DNA from: Adiantum capillus-veneris
Taxonomy: Eukaryota; Streptophyta; Polypodiopsida; Polypodiales; Pteridaceae
NCBI GenBank assembly: GCA_014529385.2
Contig: CM043949.1
Location: 148,407,850 to 148,471,849 of the forward strand
Direction of reading: 5' to 3'
Length of the DNA: 64,000 bases
Part shown: piece by piece, positions 23,831 to 35,829 of the stretch
Layout of the letters: every line of letters begins with the position of its first letter
How positions within the stretch are numbered: the first letter of the stretch is position 1
Notes under the pieces: model-generated
Seen by the model: only the letters and a program-made list of their open reading frames with translations
What the model was told of the DNA's origin: nothing
Databases searched by the model: none
Program-made: the position numbers and the translations under genes

Positions 23831-26800
23831 CCGGTTTTTGTAGGTCATGACATTAGATATGTTATTAGCATGAAAAAAATAGTGATAATAACAACAATAA
23901 TTAACATTTAACAAAATGCGTCATCGCGTAATTAAAATCCCTGCTCATTTGTTCTCCTTGTGCTTTGGAATTGGTCATGGCATTATGGATCCACTCTACT
24001 TGAATCAAATCAGGATATTTTGCAAGCTCTTTAGGAAAAGGAGGTGCATGTCTACCTCCATGGGACCTCTTCCATGCATCTCTATCCCTTTCTCTAGCTG
24101 CGCGGGCTTCCAAGTACATATTGACCCATTTGGTCATGATAGTGGCATTGAGTAAAGAGTAGTTGTTGACTATGGCATGGAACTCTCTATCCATGACCAA
24201 GAGTGAGCCTTTTCCACTGGGAATGGTTGAGTGCTTCCTAGGATCCTCTTCTTCACTCCACAGACGAGGCAATGATTGATCCACTGTGATGAGATACTGT
24301 GAGACATACACAAATGCCTCTTGCACCACCCAACCTTCTGCCATGCTCACCTGAAAACATTAAAACCACATATTTTTATTAGTAACTCCATAGCGTATAA
24401 ATGATATCTATATTGTATTGATTTTGCATACCTTCGGTTGTGACCTCAATCTAACAAAATCCTTTAAAGTCTTCAAGAATCTCTCCAAGAAGAACATCCA
24501 TCTAGAGTGAACCACCCCACAAATGGCAATCTCCTCAACAAGGTGAAGCAATAGGTGTATTTGGCTAACAAGGATTGTATGTGGGAATGCATCCTCAATA
24601 GCACACACTGCCTCTACTGCTAGCTGATGGGCTACTGGTATGGCTTCTACTTCTATCTCCTTAGAGCTCACAAATCTACAGGGCACAAATAATATAGTAG
24701 ATGAAAAAAAATTCCATTGTTCATGCATGCACAACATGATATAGTACTTGAAAAAAACCCATTACCTCACAATCTCACCCACTTTGAATATTGCAGCCTT
24801 AACCTTAGTGTCCCCATAACCACTAATAGTTATGGGAAGTACAAACTACAAACAATAAAACATCTTAGTGAATGTCAACCTATATATAAGGACACATAGA
24901 CACCACAAACTGTTCTACTCTTACCTGAAGGATTTTATGCCAATCATGGGATTTCAATCCATACAATTGAGTGTAGCCACCCTTTTTGGTTTTTGTGAAA
25001 GCACCTTTGAGTGACCGCATATATCCCATTGGAGTTCTGATGGATGCAATAACTTGCTTTGTCCCCGCTCTTGGTCTACCTTTGACATTATCCACGGTGC
25101 TTTTGGGAGAATCATCCTTCCCCGCTCCCCCATGCAGGGCATGGCTGAAGGGGGGAGACGTCTCATGGCTCTTAAATCTTCTCTAGCACCCAATGAATCC
25201 TTCTTGCCAATTATGTGATCCCATATAGCTTGCCCAAAATTTTTGAATACATGCATAGGGTCTAATAAGTGTTGAATTTTCAACGAAGCCCAATAGGGGA
25301 GTGACAAGAAGATTGATTACCTCGACATACCCTTTGGCAACCCATTTGGAGGCGGTGAGGTACCATGATGCTCCTCCCAATGCTTCGCCCAATCAGCCAT
25401 GTTCTAATGGAACGGCTGCACTCCATTGATAGGGGGAGCATATCTACGATGTGAAGGAGGTAGGAAACGATGGTTGTTGGGATGATCACCTTCCCAAGAA
25501 GAGGAGGTCTCTCCGTCATAAGGGAAGGGCCACAAGTGGGACACGCACTATGTCCAGATGTTGCCAATACTGCCAAGAGGTAAACAAACGTTACACATGA
25601 GATGATAAACCTAAAGCAAAGAGTACAATTAACATGTGCATACTTACCAGATACCTCTCCAAATCCTAGGTAATCATGCATGGTCCACATGAGGATGTAC
25701 TTGATGACTGCTTTACGATCTCGTGGTGGCCGTGAAATGTTAATGACATCTATGCCTCTCCATAGTTCTTGAAGCTCATCAATAAGAGGCTGCAGATATA
25801 CATCCATGTTTTTTATCTTGTGCTTTCCTGGAATGAGAAGTGATAGTAAAATGTTTCCCTTTTTTGCTGCCTCCCAAGGAGGAATATTGTAGTTTACAAC
25901 CACCACCGGCCAAGTACTCCATGAAGTAGAGCAGTGCCCAAATGGATTCACTCCATCACTAGCTAACCCAATCCTCAAGTGACGAGGCTCATCCCTGAAC
26001 TCTAGCCATGTGTCCTCTATGTGCTTCCACAATGGTGAGTCAGCTGGCACTCTCATAATACCATCTGTGGAGCGATTTCTTGCATGCCAACTCAAAAGCT
26101 CGCTCGTACCCTTCGATCTAAACATGTGTTGGATGCGAGGGATGAGTGGAAAATGCCTCAAAACTTTACATGGAATTCTGTTTCTCTGCATTCTTTCTTT
26201 GAACCTAGGCTCCCTGCACGATGGACATGTGTCACAATCGGCATGCTCAATTACGAAAGAACACACAATCGTTCACGCAAGCATGAATGCGATCATAATC
26301 CATCCCTAATGCAGTCACCACTTCATGTGCTTTTCGTCTATTCTCTGGCATGTGATTGCCAGCTGGCAGCATCTTTCCTAGCAACCTATCACAAGAAGAA
26401 AGTACATTAGAAGCTAATTTATGCACTCCACAAGCATCCTTCACAATCTGTATACATACCTCAAAAGTGCGTCGACACTAGCATTGCTCCATCCAAACAT
26501 CGCCTGAAGGTTAAGGACTTCGAGAGATGCCCTTAAAATGGAGTAAGAGCATCTATCATATAGTGCGGTGTGTGCCAAATCGAGTAGCTCACTCCTCGTT
26601 CTTTCGGAAGCTTCTTCGCATGCACACTCTGGTTCATGCTCCTCCTCTCGTGCAAGGAGATCCTCAACCATTCTATGCAAATGGCCGTCTTCAGCATCCA
26701 CGTAAGGAGATGGAAGGTGGTCATTCGTAGAGGGAGTAGCAGTTGGCTGATTTGATGTGCTTCCTCCCTCTCTAATGGATTCCTAGCGCATGCGCTCTTC

Positions 26801-27239
26801 CACCCTCCTTTCCCCTCCTCCACCAACCACACGCCAATGAGGGGTGACGTCAATAGCCGCTACAATTCGCGGATCGTTTGTTTCCATCCGTGCACGCTTG
26901 CGAGGATCGTCCCATAGTCCATAATCTTTTACATGGCGCATTTGCACCGCACGCATGGCCATGGTAATCGCTCGGCCAACCACCGTGATCTATCCGGTTC
27001 AGTGGACGGACCAAACTCATCCGAAGCAACCTACATTAATAAATTACATACACTAATTAAAATCAAATTACCAAAAAATAGGGGCACAAAATATTAGTAA
27101 AAAGTAAAAATTAAACTTTTAGGTAAAAATGTCATTTTCAAAGAACTAAGAATACTTTCATTTTATATATATTTTATAAAACAATAGTACCAATAGATTT
27201 TGAGGATCAATAGTAATAATGTCAGAACGTGGCCATCTG

Positions 27240-27420
27240 TGTGTATGGCCCGAAATTGCGTCGTGGTAATAGCAGCGGAAATGAACGCGGTAACGCAGAC
27301 GATAGATCTCGCGGTAATATGCGTGGAAATTCAATTTTCAAATTTTTTTATAAATAGGGGCACCCGCGTGCCCCGCGAAGTTCAAAGCCCTAAAATTCGA
27401 ATTTCATCGTCTTCTCCACA
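27240..27420 (+). promoter_or_regulatory. Promoter of CACTA accessory gene with ATTACCGC-type sites
   Basis: GTGGTAATAG, GCGGAAATG, GCGGTAACG and GCGGTAATATGCG cluster at 27,260-27,330. They are the same word family as the subterminal repeats at both element ends. A TATA box (TATAAATAG) follows at about 27,351 and points toward the accessory gene. A CT-rich leader follows at 27,400-27,540. I infer transcription starts near 27,380. Confidence 0.55.
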
Positions 27421-27599
27421 GAAGCCAAGAGCACAAACCTCACAACCTTGAGCTCTACCTCCATCTCTACTCTTCTACTCTCCACCATCTCTACTCTTCC
27501 ACTCTCCACCATCTCTACTCTTCCACTCTCCTACCCTCTCCCAACAAGCTCTTCAATTCTATGTAAGTTTTGTTGTTATGTTTTTTTATTTTTTCACAC

Positions 27600-28830
27600 G
27601 CATACACTCATACACACTCATGCACACACATGCATACACATGCATACACACACACTAACTACACACACTAATTAGTGCATGTGTTCTTTAAACACACTAA
27701 CTAGTGTGTGCATTATTCTAATGCACACACTAATTAGTGTAAGTAAAGACACACCAAAACCTAAATTTGTTAATTATTAGTTACTTGCAAAATTTAAACT
27801 TGTTAAATTTGTTAAATTTATTACTTTCAAAACCTAATATGTTAAATTTGGGTTTGGCCATGCACACACTAATTAGTGTGTGCATTGGCCACACACTAAT
27901 TAGTGTGTGCATTCGCCAATGTGATTGGTCAATGCACACACTAATTAGTTTATGATTAGTGTGTGCATTGGCCAATGTGATTGGTCAATGCACACACTAA
28001 TTAGTTTGGGATTAGTGTGTGCATTGGCCAATGTGATTGGTCAATGCACACACTAATTAGGGTGTGATTAGTGTGTGCATTGGCCAATGTGATTGTTCAA
28101 TGCACACACTAATTAGTTTGGGATTAGTGTGTGCATTGGCCAATGTGATTGGTCAATGCAAACACTAATTAGTTTGGGATTAGTGTGTGCATTGGTCAAT
28201 GGCACACACTAATTAGTGTGTGTTAACAGACACTAATTTGTGTGTTATTAGTGTGTGCATTGGCCAATGTGATTGGTCAATGCACACAATAATTGGTTTG
28301 TGATTAGTGTGTGCATTGCCAATGTGATTGGTCAATGCACACACTAATTAGTTTGGGATTAGTGTGCATTGGTCAATGGCATTGGCCAATGCACACACTA
28401 ATTAGTGTGTGTTAACACACACTATTTATTGTGTGATTAGTGTGTGCATTGACCAATGTGATTAGCCAATGCGCACACTAATTAGTGTGTGCATTGGTCA
28501 ATTGGTGATTGAATAGTGCACACACTAATTAGTGTGTAATTAGTGTGTGCATTGGTCAATTGGATTGGACAATGCACACACTAATCACACACTAAATAGT
28601 GTGTGCATTGACCAATGTGATTGTCCAATCATGACACTAACTAGTGTGTGCATTGGTCAATGCACACACTAATTAGTGTGTGCACAATCCAATTACCCAA
28701 CCCAATGCACACACTAATTAGTGTATGTTAACAAACACTAATTAGTGTGTGCACAAGCCAATGCACACACTAATTAGTGTATGTTAACACACACTAATTA
28801 GTGTGTGCACAAGCCAATTACACAAGCCAA
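27600..28830. repeat. Palindromic minisatellite CACACTAATTAGTGTG
   Basis: About twenty copies of CACACTAATTAGTGTG or half of it are interleaved with TGCATTGGCCAATGTGATTG and its inverse, giving a 50-60-bp unit that is itself close to a palindrome. The array lies between the accessory promoter and its first coding exon, probably in a 5' intron. No coding sequence is present. Confidence 0.85.
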
Positions 28831-29176
28831 CACTAATTATGTTAAATTAAACAGTAATCAGCACAAAAACATAAACATACCTCCATGATTAAGTCATAGG
28901 TGACGTATTAGGCCCCAATGGCCGTCCAAGTGATCGCGCAATTGGTCACACTAATCATAAACACAATAATCTCTTATTAGTCAATACACACACTAATATC
29001 TTATTAGCACTCAAGGCTTGGCAAGACTCTCTTATAGGTTGTAGACACACCTTGGATATTTTCAACATTGGATACTATAGAGAATCCAATGTTTGAAAAA
29101 AATCAATGTGTAAATTTTTTATCATATATTCAAATTTTATACCCTAGTTTAATCTTTGTCGTAATAAATGCAGACC

Positions 29177-30738
29177 ATGTCTTCTTCTTCCACACCACGC
29201 TTTCGCAGCATTGAGGATTTCATGGCGGCGGACGGGATGTCATATCCCGACGCTCTCTCTGCCTATCATTCACAGCCGTCGCCTCATTAGTCATCATCAG
29301 GGTTCGGCTGGTTTCGGGACGCTCTTCGTGGGTTCATTGTCGTACCTGTGACCGATCCAGATGTGAAGAGAGCATTGCGTCTTCGGGCTGAGTGGTTAGG
29401 TTCGCAGCAGACCCTTACGCAGCGCTATTCACCGGTGCAGCTAGCAGCTTTTGGATTATCAGAGGTCTCTACTCCGACTGGTGGCACTCCATACCTGCAG
29501 AGTTTTCTAGCTATAGCTCCAGGTTCAACTTTTCCTTCACAGGGTCCAACGCCCCAGGGTCCGATGCCGTTGGGTACGACGCCACGGGCGTCCACCTATC
29601 CATCACCTATCCCACATTCTGTCTCAGATTCACGTCGATGCTCTTCTGGCAGTCAGCGTCAGGACAGTTCGCGCGCTAGCGCCGGTCGATCTCGACGAGG
29701 GAGCGGAGCTAGTTGTTGTTTGGGGGGGGGGAGTACTACAGATTCTCCTCCACAGTCACCACTCCCTGCTCTAGCAGAAGATGAGGACCATGACATGCCT
29801 TCACCAGATGCTCGCGGGTTATACTACCAGGTTCATAGAGGAGGTATGGTGGATCTCGGGACAACGCAGGGCAGGAGATTCCGTACACACGTCAACCAAT
29901 TAATCCACTCCACATATATCAATTGTTTTCTCAAATTTGATCAGCAAGATCCCTACAACCTCACATATATAGAGACAACCATGCACATGCGTTTCCCCAA
30001 CCCTGAGGGGCAACAATTCTCAAGGCAATGGTTGCAAGAGCATGTCAAAACATTTCTCAAGAACAAAAAATCTAGTGTGAGGAGAGCTGCAAAGAAGACA
30101 ATAGAGTCTCCAGAGCATAGCTATCGGCCAGGAAATGTCAATGATGTGGAGTGGGAGACAGCTATGGGTGAGAAAGAGGATGAAAAGGCAACGGGTACGA
30201 GGATGTATACACGTCAAGTTGAGGCCAGATCCCATCAGACTCCTGCGCATTATGGTTCGGGAGGAAAAACGGCTTGGAAAGACAAATATGTAAGTAAAAA
30301 TATTTGTTTGATTGTAAAAAGTCTAATGTTTTTCATTTAATTAATTTGTTGCTATTTTTTGTCAATATAACATTACCATGAGTCGCCCGACCAGAGATGT
30401 GTAGAGATATAGAGAGAACCATACCGAGTATCAAACTTGGTGTTGGTTGTTTGAAAATCAAATGATCTCTCGAGAGGAGTTCGAAAATGCATGCAGAAGT
30501 TTGCAACATGTAAGTTTAATCTTATTTAAATAATCAAATTGTTGATTTTATATCAAATATTAAATAACAAAGTGTTAATTGTTTCTTTTTCTAGTTTTGC
30601 ACAGTCAAGGAGTTCCATGCGAAATGCCGCCATCTCCCCCATGAGCATCCTCTATTTTGTATACGCGGGCCCGTTTGCCCTATCCCACATGACCATACTC
30701 TATTTTGTACACGCGGGCTTTTTTTGCCCTTTATGTAA
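29177..30738 (+). pseudogene. CACTA accessory protein gene (unrecognised family)
   Basis: Exon 1 starts ATG at 29,177 (MSSSSTPRFRSIEDFMAADG) and reaches a GTAAGT donor at 30,290. Exon 2 (ENHTEYQTWCWLFENQM) ends at a GTAAGT at about 30,512. Exon 3 (FCTVKEFHAKCRHLPHEHP) stops at 30,738 and contains a short tandem repeat. A TAG at 29,288-29,290 interrupts exon 1 in frame and is one C-to-T change from CAG. Layout: Ser/Pro-rich N-terminus, then a segment (RRFRTHVNQLIHSTYINC, then FSRQWLQEHVKTFLKNKKSS) that resembles the accessory protein of the second CACTA at 41,274-63,383. The position matches a TNPA-like or transposase-associated gene. I do not recognise a named domain. Confidence 0.6.
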
Positions 30739-30939
30739 ATGCAATACCTATCATTTTTTGGCTCAATACCTCCCCCAATTGTAATTCCACTTATTTAAAT
30801 GAAATTATCAGTATTGTCCAATTGTGATATTTTGTTGTAATTAATAATAATTTTGTAAAATATCTTAAATAAATGAAAAAATAGATGACCTTTTGGACGG
30901 TCCTGCAAAGGACAATCCAAACGGTCATCTGTTTTTTTA

Positions 30940-31145
30940 TAATAAACCCGCCCGCGGTAATGCCTATAGTAAAAGAGCGGTAATACATGCGGAAATATAG
31001 CCGCAGCCATTACCGCGACTGTTACGGCTAGACCATTACCGCAAATATTGTCGCAGTATTTTCCGCATACGGAAATTTTCATATTCCAAATTTGTTTGTT
31101 TTTTTGCGATAATGTGAGAGATAATACCGCGCATATGTTATAGTG
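30940..31145. promoter_or_regulatory. Right CACTA terminus and subterminal repeats
   Basis: GCGGTAATGCC, GAGCGGTAATAC, CCATTACCGCGAC, CCATTACCGCAAAT and AATACCGCGC lie within 200 bp of the terminal ATAGTG. TGT follows as the right copy of the target duplication. Confidence 0.8.
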
Positions 31146-31270
31146 TGTACCACACCTTAGCTTTACCATACATCACTAGGGGGGAAGTCTGAATCTTTCT
31201 ATCCTCGTTCTGTATACATAGTGATAGCAAATACAATTCAAAATTTGACATTCACTCATCTTAATTCTCC
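31146..31270 (-). pseudogene. Gag remnant, N-terminal part (element A)
   Basis: Minus reading gives RFRLPPLVMYGKAKVWYK and joins in frame to DLEGSPRTAWN at 21,234 once the CACTA and one TGT are removed. It is the other half of the interrupted gag. Confidence 0.6.
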
Positions 31271-31996
31271 TGGCTTGTGAAAATTGTTCCATAGCTATGT
31301 GTCACCATGCTTACAATGCAAAAAATGTGCCTTCTCGTCAATCCAGGAGCAATCAGTGTGCTCCTCTATTGGGGCACTAGAAGATAGAGAGGGGGAATGA
31401 CACAACGGCCTCTCTGTAGCTCAAGGTATTCATAGCACCTCTATCCTCTAAAAAACACCTTCAAAAAGAGAAAACTACACTAGTGAACCACCGCATACAC
31501 ACACACCTAGTAAGATCACCACATAGCACAAACCCACCACATGGTTCATCTCGACCCTTTCAACACACACAATTGTTATAACACGCTCGCATTGCACAAA
31601 CACTACCGGTTTGGGGGGCACACACATCCACACTGCCAACACCATAGAGCACAACAAGAGCAAGAGAAAGAGGAGGAGGGAAGGGGGAAAAGACACCAAA
31701 TTGGGAAACAATGGGCTTGATCTTTCTTCAAAAGAACACTTACAATGCTTACAATGACAAAACTATCACTACTTTCATGAAAAACATTGCATGGGTTTGA
31801 TAGGCGCACTCCTCTGTCCAAGAAAACCTCTTTGCAGGCTTGAACGGATCCAAAAAGCCCAAAAAATAACATGAAAAAATCCATTTGTAGAGGTGCCATT
31901 GCAGTTTTAGAATCTACCTTCTTATTGGTCCATTTGGCATCCCAATTTGGCATCTTGGAGAGGGTGGTGAACTTTAGCTTTACAAATTTCACAAAT

Positions 31997-32072
<76 letters not shown>

Positions 32073-33489
32073 CCCGAAATCACTAACAACATTGCTAGTG
32101 CCCCTTTGGATTAGGCTTTATATCCCTCTCTCTTTCCCATGAACCATCTCCTAGAACACATCGTCCCTGAGATCATCCCTCACCTTCGCACTAGCAAGGC
32201 CACTAGTGGGGGGTGTGTGTTTTATCTTCGATTAAAAAAGATGAGGGAACATACATCTTCGCATGCAAACTCTCTATGGGCTCCATCTTACAACGCCACC
32301 AAACTATTGGTCGATGGAATCAATGTCATTAACGGATGACACATGCCACTTAACAGTGCAAGGCCATCGCCCACAGAGGTGCTCACATGAGAGGGGGAAG
32401 GTAGAGCCATGGAGCTCTCTCCCTTTCTCTCTTGTGATCCTAATGAGGGACTCTCCATCCACCCTATATACCTCCCAATCATATGTCCGGGCCATGTATG
32501 TGGAATACCTGTAGGCCATGTGGTGGCCTGCCAACGTGTGTAGCCTCCAAGGGTAAAACAAAACCCACAAACTTTCTTTCTAAGAACTTTCTATCCCTGC
32601 ACATTGAAGACTTCATTTTTTCCAATTCTCTTGTCCACCATTGAGCATGCTATAAGGCCCACCCAATTAAATCTCCATTTTGTCCACTTCAAACTCCAAA
32701 CCCTCCCTTGGCATTTTGAAGCCTCCAAGGCCACAAATCAATGCCCTGAAAATGGGAAAAATTTATATGATACCACCCTGCTAGCAACTATTCCAAACTT
32801 TAACTGGGTGTATCTCGCCAACCACGACTCCTATCGATGAGCTGTCAATTTTGATTGACTCCCTACGTTGCATAAAACCTTCAACAACCTTTTCAAGCTC
32901 AAAAAGGTTCCTATTGGCATGCCTATCGAGGAGGTCAAAATAAATCAAAACTAGCCTCCTTGAAAACTTTCTTGGCTCATAACTTGCTCATCTAAGCTTC
33001 GATTGACAATCTAAAAAGACCGGCATGCACTATAATTTGAACACTTCAAGTCTATTTGATGACCTTAGCTCTGACCACCCTCCTACACGTGTCCATCCCA
33101 TTGAGGATCTACAATTCATTCCATATTCAAACTATGATATATTTCACAGTGTAGCTCTGATTGAAGAGCTAGCTGTTTGGACCAACTCATAGAGAATCTT
33201 GAGAAACAAATTTTGCAGCACAATTCTAGCTCTTGGGACACCTTCATCTACCAACCTACTTAGCTGATCATGGTGCCTTTCAGGACTAAAAAACCACCAA
33301 AATCATACATTCTAGCAACCATTTGTCTACTCACGTCCTTCATACTTGCTATAGAACTTTAGCTTATACCTGTAGATACCCATAGCACTACGTTTCACTA
33401 TTCACAACATTGGTCATCCTTGGCTGCACCAACGTGTCTGCACCCCAAAGTTCAAGAGAAGGTGTATTTTGAGAGTCTAAAGAATTAGA
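31271..33489. other. No gene; long CT microsatellite
   Basis: A near-perfect CT run of about 75 bp lies at 31,998-32,072. The remainder is AT-rich with short unsupported frames. Part may be the leader and LTR of element A. Confidence 0.4.
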
Positions 33490-34450
33490 ATGGTGTGGTT
33501 GCGATTGCGCGAGCGAAGAGAAAAAATCAAGAAGAAGATTGAGCAAGGTGCGTTGGGGTATGAAGTTATGGCTCATAGGCCATTCCAAAGTCCAAAAAAG
33601 AAGCCCAAGTGTAGAGCCAAGAAAATCAAGGAGTCAACCATTCCTCAACATTGGGTATGTACTATTCAAGATTTAATTGAGCCAATAGGCAGTTGAGAAT
33701 CCAGTACCACCAGCCCCCTGCCAGGTAATGATGAAGTTCCTAAGGTTAATATCATTGTTGTGGATAAGCAAGATGTGGATCATTTTGGCAAACAAAAGAA
33801 CACGAGGCAAAAGAGAGATAGAGATCAAGCGAGAAGCCACGACTTGTAAGGGCAAAGAGAAGGTGAACAAAGACAAAGAGTAGCCAAAGAAAAGCAAAAG
33901 AAGGTAATCATCGGAAGATCAAGTAGGCAGATTTCTAGCTGGGATGGGGTTAACTAGAGTATGATTTGGTGAGTGATGTCCAAAATCAAAAAGCTAATAT
34001 TACATTTGATCAATCACTCGGATTGAGTCCCAAGTTGAGGAGGCAATAGTCTCCAAGTGTTGGCATGAGTCTTCCATGGGCTAGGGGTGATGTGCATGCA
34101 GTGCAGAATCATACCCTGGTTGATGCTAGATGCACTAGAGGAAAGAAACTTCTTTATGACACTCATACGAAGATTTGGAATGCTTTCATGCCATGTGAAG
34201 TGGAGACGATGACTCACCACATGGAGCAACTCAAGTAGGAGGCCTTCTCTATAGGCTCATCCAAAAAGAAATATTGACTCCAATGCTCAAGAAGCAAGTC
34301 AACCAAGGACAATTCAAGTCCCACCTAGACTATTCAATAGACATTGTTGAAGGGTTCCATATAAGGAAAGTGGAAGCATTGAAGCTTGGGATCATAAAAG
34401 AGAAATCTAGAAGAAAATGGGGAGGATTGAGGGTGCTCAACTCATGTTAG
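33490..34450 (+). pseudogene. Gypsy gag-protease linker remnant (element C)
   Basis: Plus-strand fragments are Lys/Arg-rich (REKIKKKIEQGALGYEVM, KKKPKCRAKKIKESTIPQ). They are followed by QNQKANITFDQSLGLSPKLR in a shifted frame near 33,980, the same linker seen at 20,050-20,470 and 47,560. Many stops occur. A PPT and LTR start follow at 34,530-34,547, consistent with the 3' end of an internally deleted element. Confidence 0.5.
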
Positions 34451-34546
34451 ACTGATCAAGATTCCACCTATATGTATTATGAAATCATCCTTGTGGTTCC
34501 AAATGGATATCTAGGGTTCCAAAGTTCAATGAAAGGGGAGGAAGAA

Positions 34547-35100
34547 TGTAGACGGTGGGAATGGACCTTAGTCAAGCACTTCTGGCTAGTGGGATCACAT
34601 AGTCAGATTCGGTATTTACCAATTGCAATTATCGCAATGACTGTATCAATGAACAATCAATCAAAGCCTAGCCCAAGTACCTATAAATAGGACCCGCTAC
34701 TTCATTTTGAGGGGTTATCACGCTGTAGGCTACAACGAGTCTTTGTAATCATTAAGTTGATGCTCATACTGTCATTTAACTTTGTTGTATCACCACTTGC
34801 CGCTCCCAATTCCCTTCACAATCTAAATATACCAACTCTGGTACTTCTGTCCGCTCTCTGACTTTGTACTTTCATTTCACTCTATGTCTGATTTTGGTTA
34901 TTGTCTAAAGTCTAAATATGATTCTCCATCTAGTCGAACAGCTAACCCTAAATCTCCAGCCTATAATAGTTGTTAGAAGTGACCAACTTACTTGAAATGG
35001 TAAGATCAAGAACACTGGCAACTCCTTAGACTTGGAGAATGTAATCTAGAGTTTTTTGCTCAAGGCTCCACCATCACTGCATTTGGGGAGATATGCCCTC
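34547..35100 (+). repeat. Probable 3' LTR with PPT and TATA box (element C)
   Basis: The purine run AAAGGGGAGGAAGAA ends at 34,546 and TGTAGACGG follows, as at a PPT/LTR junction. A TATA box (CCTATAAATAGG) lies at about 34,682, a typical position inside an LTR. The right edge is not defined. Confidence 0.45.
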
Positions 35101-35829
35101 TTCTCACACCAGGGACATTAGCTTCATCAGTTAAGTACTAGCCTCTTGCAGAGAGCTCATAATTATCTTGCTTGCCAATATGTAGTACAAGTTACATTAT
35201 GGGTTCGGCCATTGGTCCCAATTATTTATGTGCTTGTTTTTTGCTTGTCTGAACATTAGTACTAGTTAAGAAATATTATTTGATGTTTTTGCCTAACTCA
35301 TAGGCTGTAAGAGATGCACGAAAAATTTGGAGCTCATTAAACCAACAGATTGGTGGAATAAAATATTCCATCAATTACGGCAAGCTAAATGCAACATGTT
35401 CAAATTCAAGGTATTCGGTTGGGGAACTGTCATAGGAGGCTTACCTACATCAAGGTAAGCTAAAGAAAGCTAATGGTAATGGAAAATGTCGCCGAAATGT
35501 AGAGTAGAAAGTGTGAATAGTTTCTTTGGGAATTGCAATATGGTTGTGCAAGAAAGGCGGAAAGTGGGCCACACATTGGAGAAAGCATACTTGGGGCATC
35601 AGAACCACTAAACACGATAGTGCATATTGATTTGCAATTTTGTATCACCTCACATTTAGTGATGATTTATCTAGAATGTATGAGGAATTTCAGAGATCTT
35701 TTCAATTTCAGAGATCTTATCTACAAGTAATGATGCGCCGCACTACATAAATAATACTTCAAGAGATTAGAAGTACATGAGGAATTCGAACCATCATAGG
35801 GTTAACAAGTTGCAAATGCATTGGCGGGA

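Larger units (their letters stand above)
21658..26983 (-). pseudogene. TNP2-type CACTA transposase, multi-exon, decayed
   Basis: The N-terminal exon runs 26,983-26,460. The next exon has the start-of-family block (LPAGNHMPENRRKAHEVV, IHACVNDCVFFRN), and then come CPSCREPRF, LRIGLASDGVNPFG, WPVVVVNYNIPPWE, NMDVYLQPLIDELQELW and MWTMHDYLGFGEVSG. Further on, LPYWASLKIQHLLDPMHVFK lies near 25,300, a DUF4218-like segment (SRWMFFLERFLKTLKDFVR) near 24,490, a downstream exon at 24,350-23,901, and DUF4216 (IYCGTIERIIKVDFRS) at 22,300-22,081. The acidic C-terminus ends at 21,658. Damage: TAG at 26,785-26,783 and TAA at 25,319-25,317, each one change from a Gln codon; a one-base shift near 26,250 (FFRN to EHADCD); and a shift near 25,520 before HRFLPPSHRRYA. 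TNP2 proteins cut CACTA ends. Confidence 0.85.
21235..31145. mobile_element. Complete CACTA (En/Spm) DNA transposon
   Basis: The 9.9-kb element begins CACTATGAGAG and ends ATAGTG, and is flanked on both sides by TGT, the 3-bp duplication expected for CACTA elements. Clusters of ATTACCGC and its complement GCGGTAAT occur just inside both ends, as subterminal transposase-binding repeats do in Spm. Inside are a TNP2-type transposase gene on minus and an accessory gene on plus, diverging from about 27,000. Insertion interrupts a gypsy gag whose frame is restored across the excised element. Both genes carry stops, so the copy is probably non-autonomous now. Confidence 0.9.

Noticed and set aside
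31475-31992. Minus ORFs with Leu/Ser runs near the CT microsatellite
   Set aside because: No family features; frames are broken and overlap low-complexity sequence.
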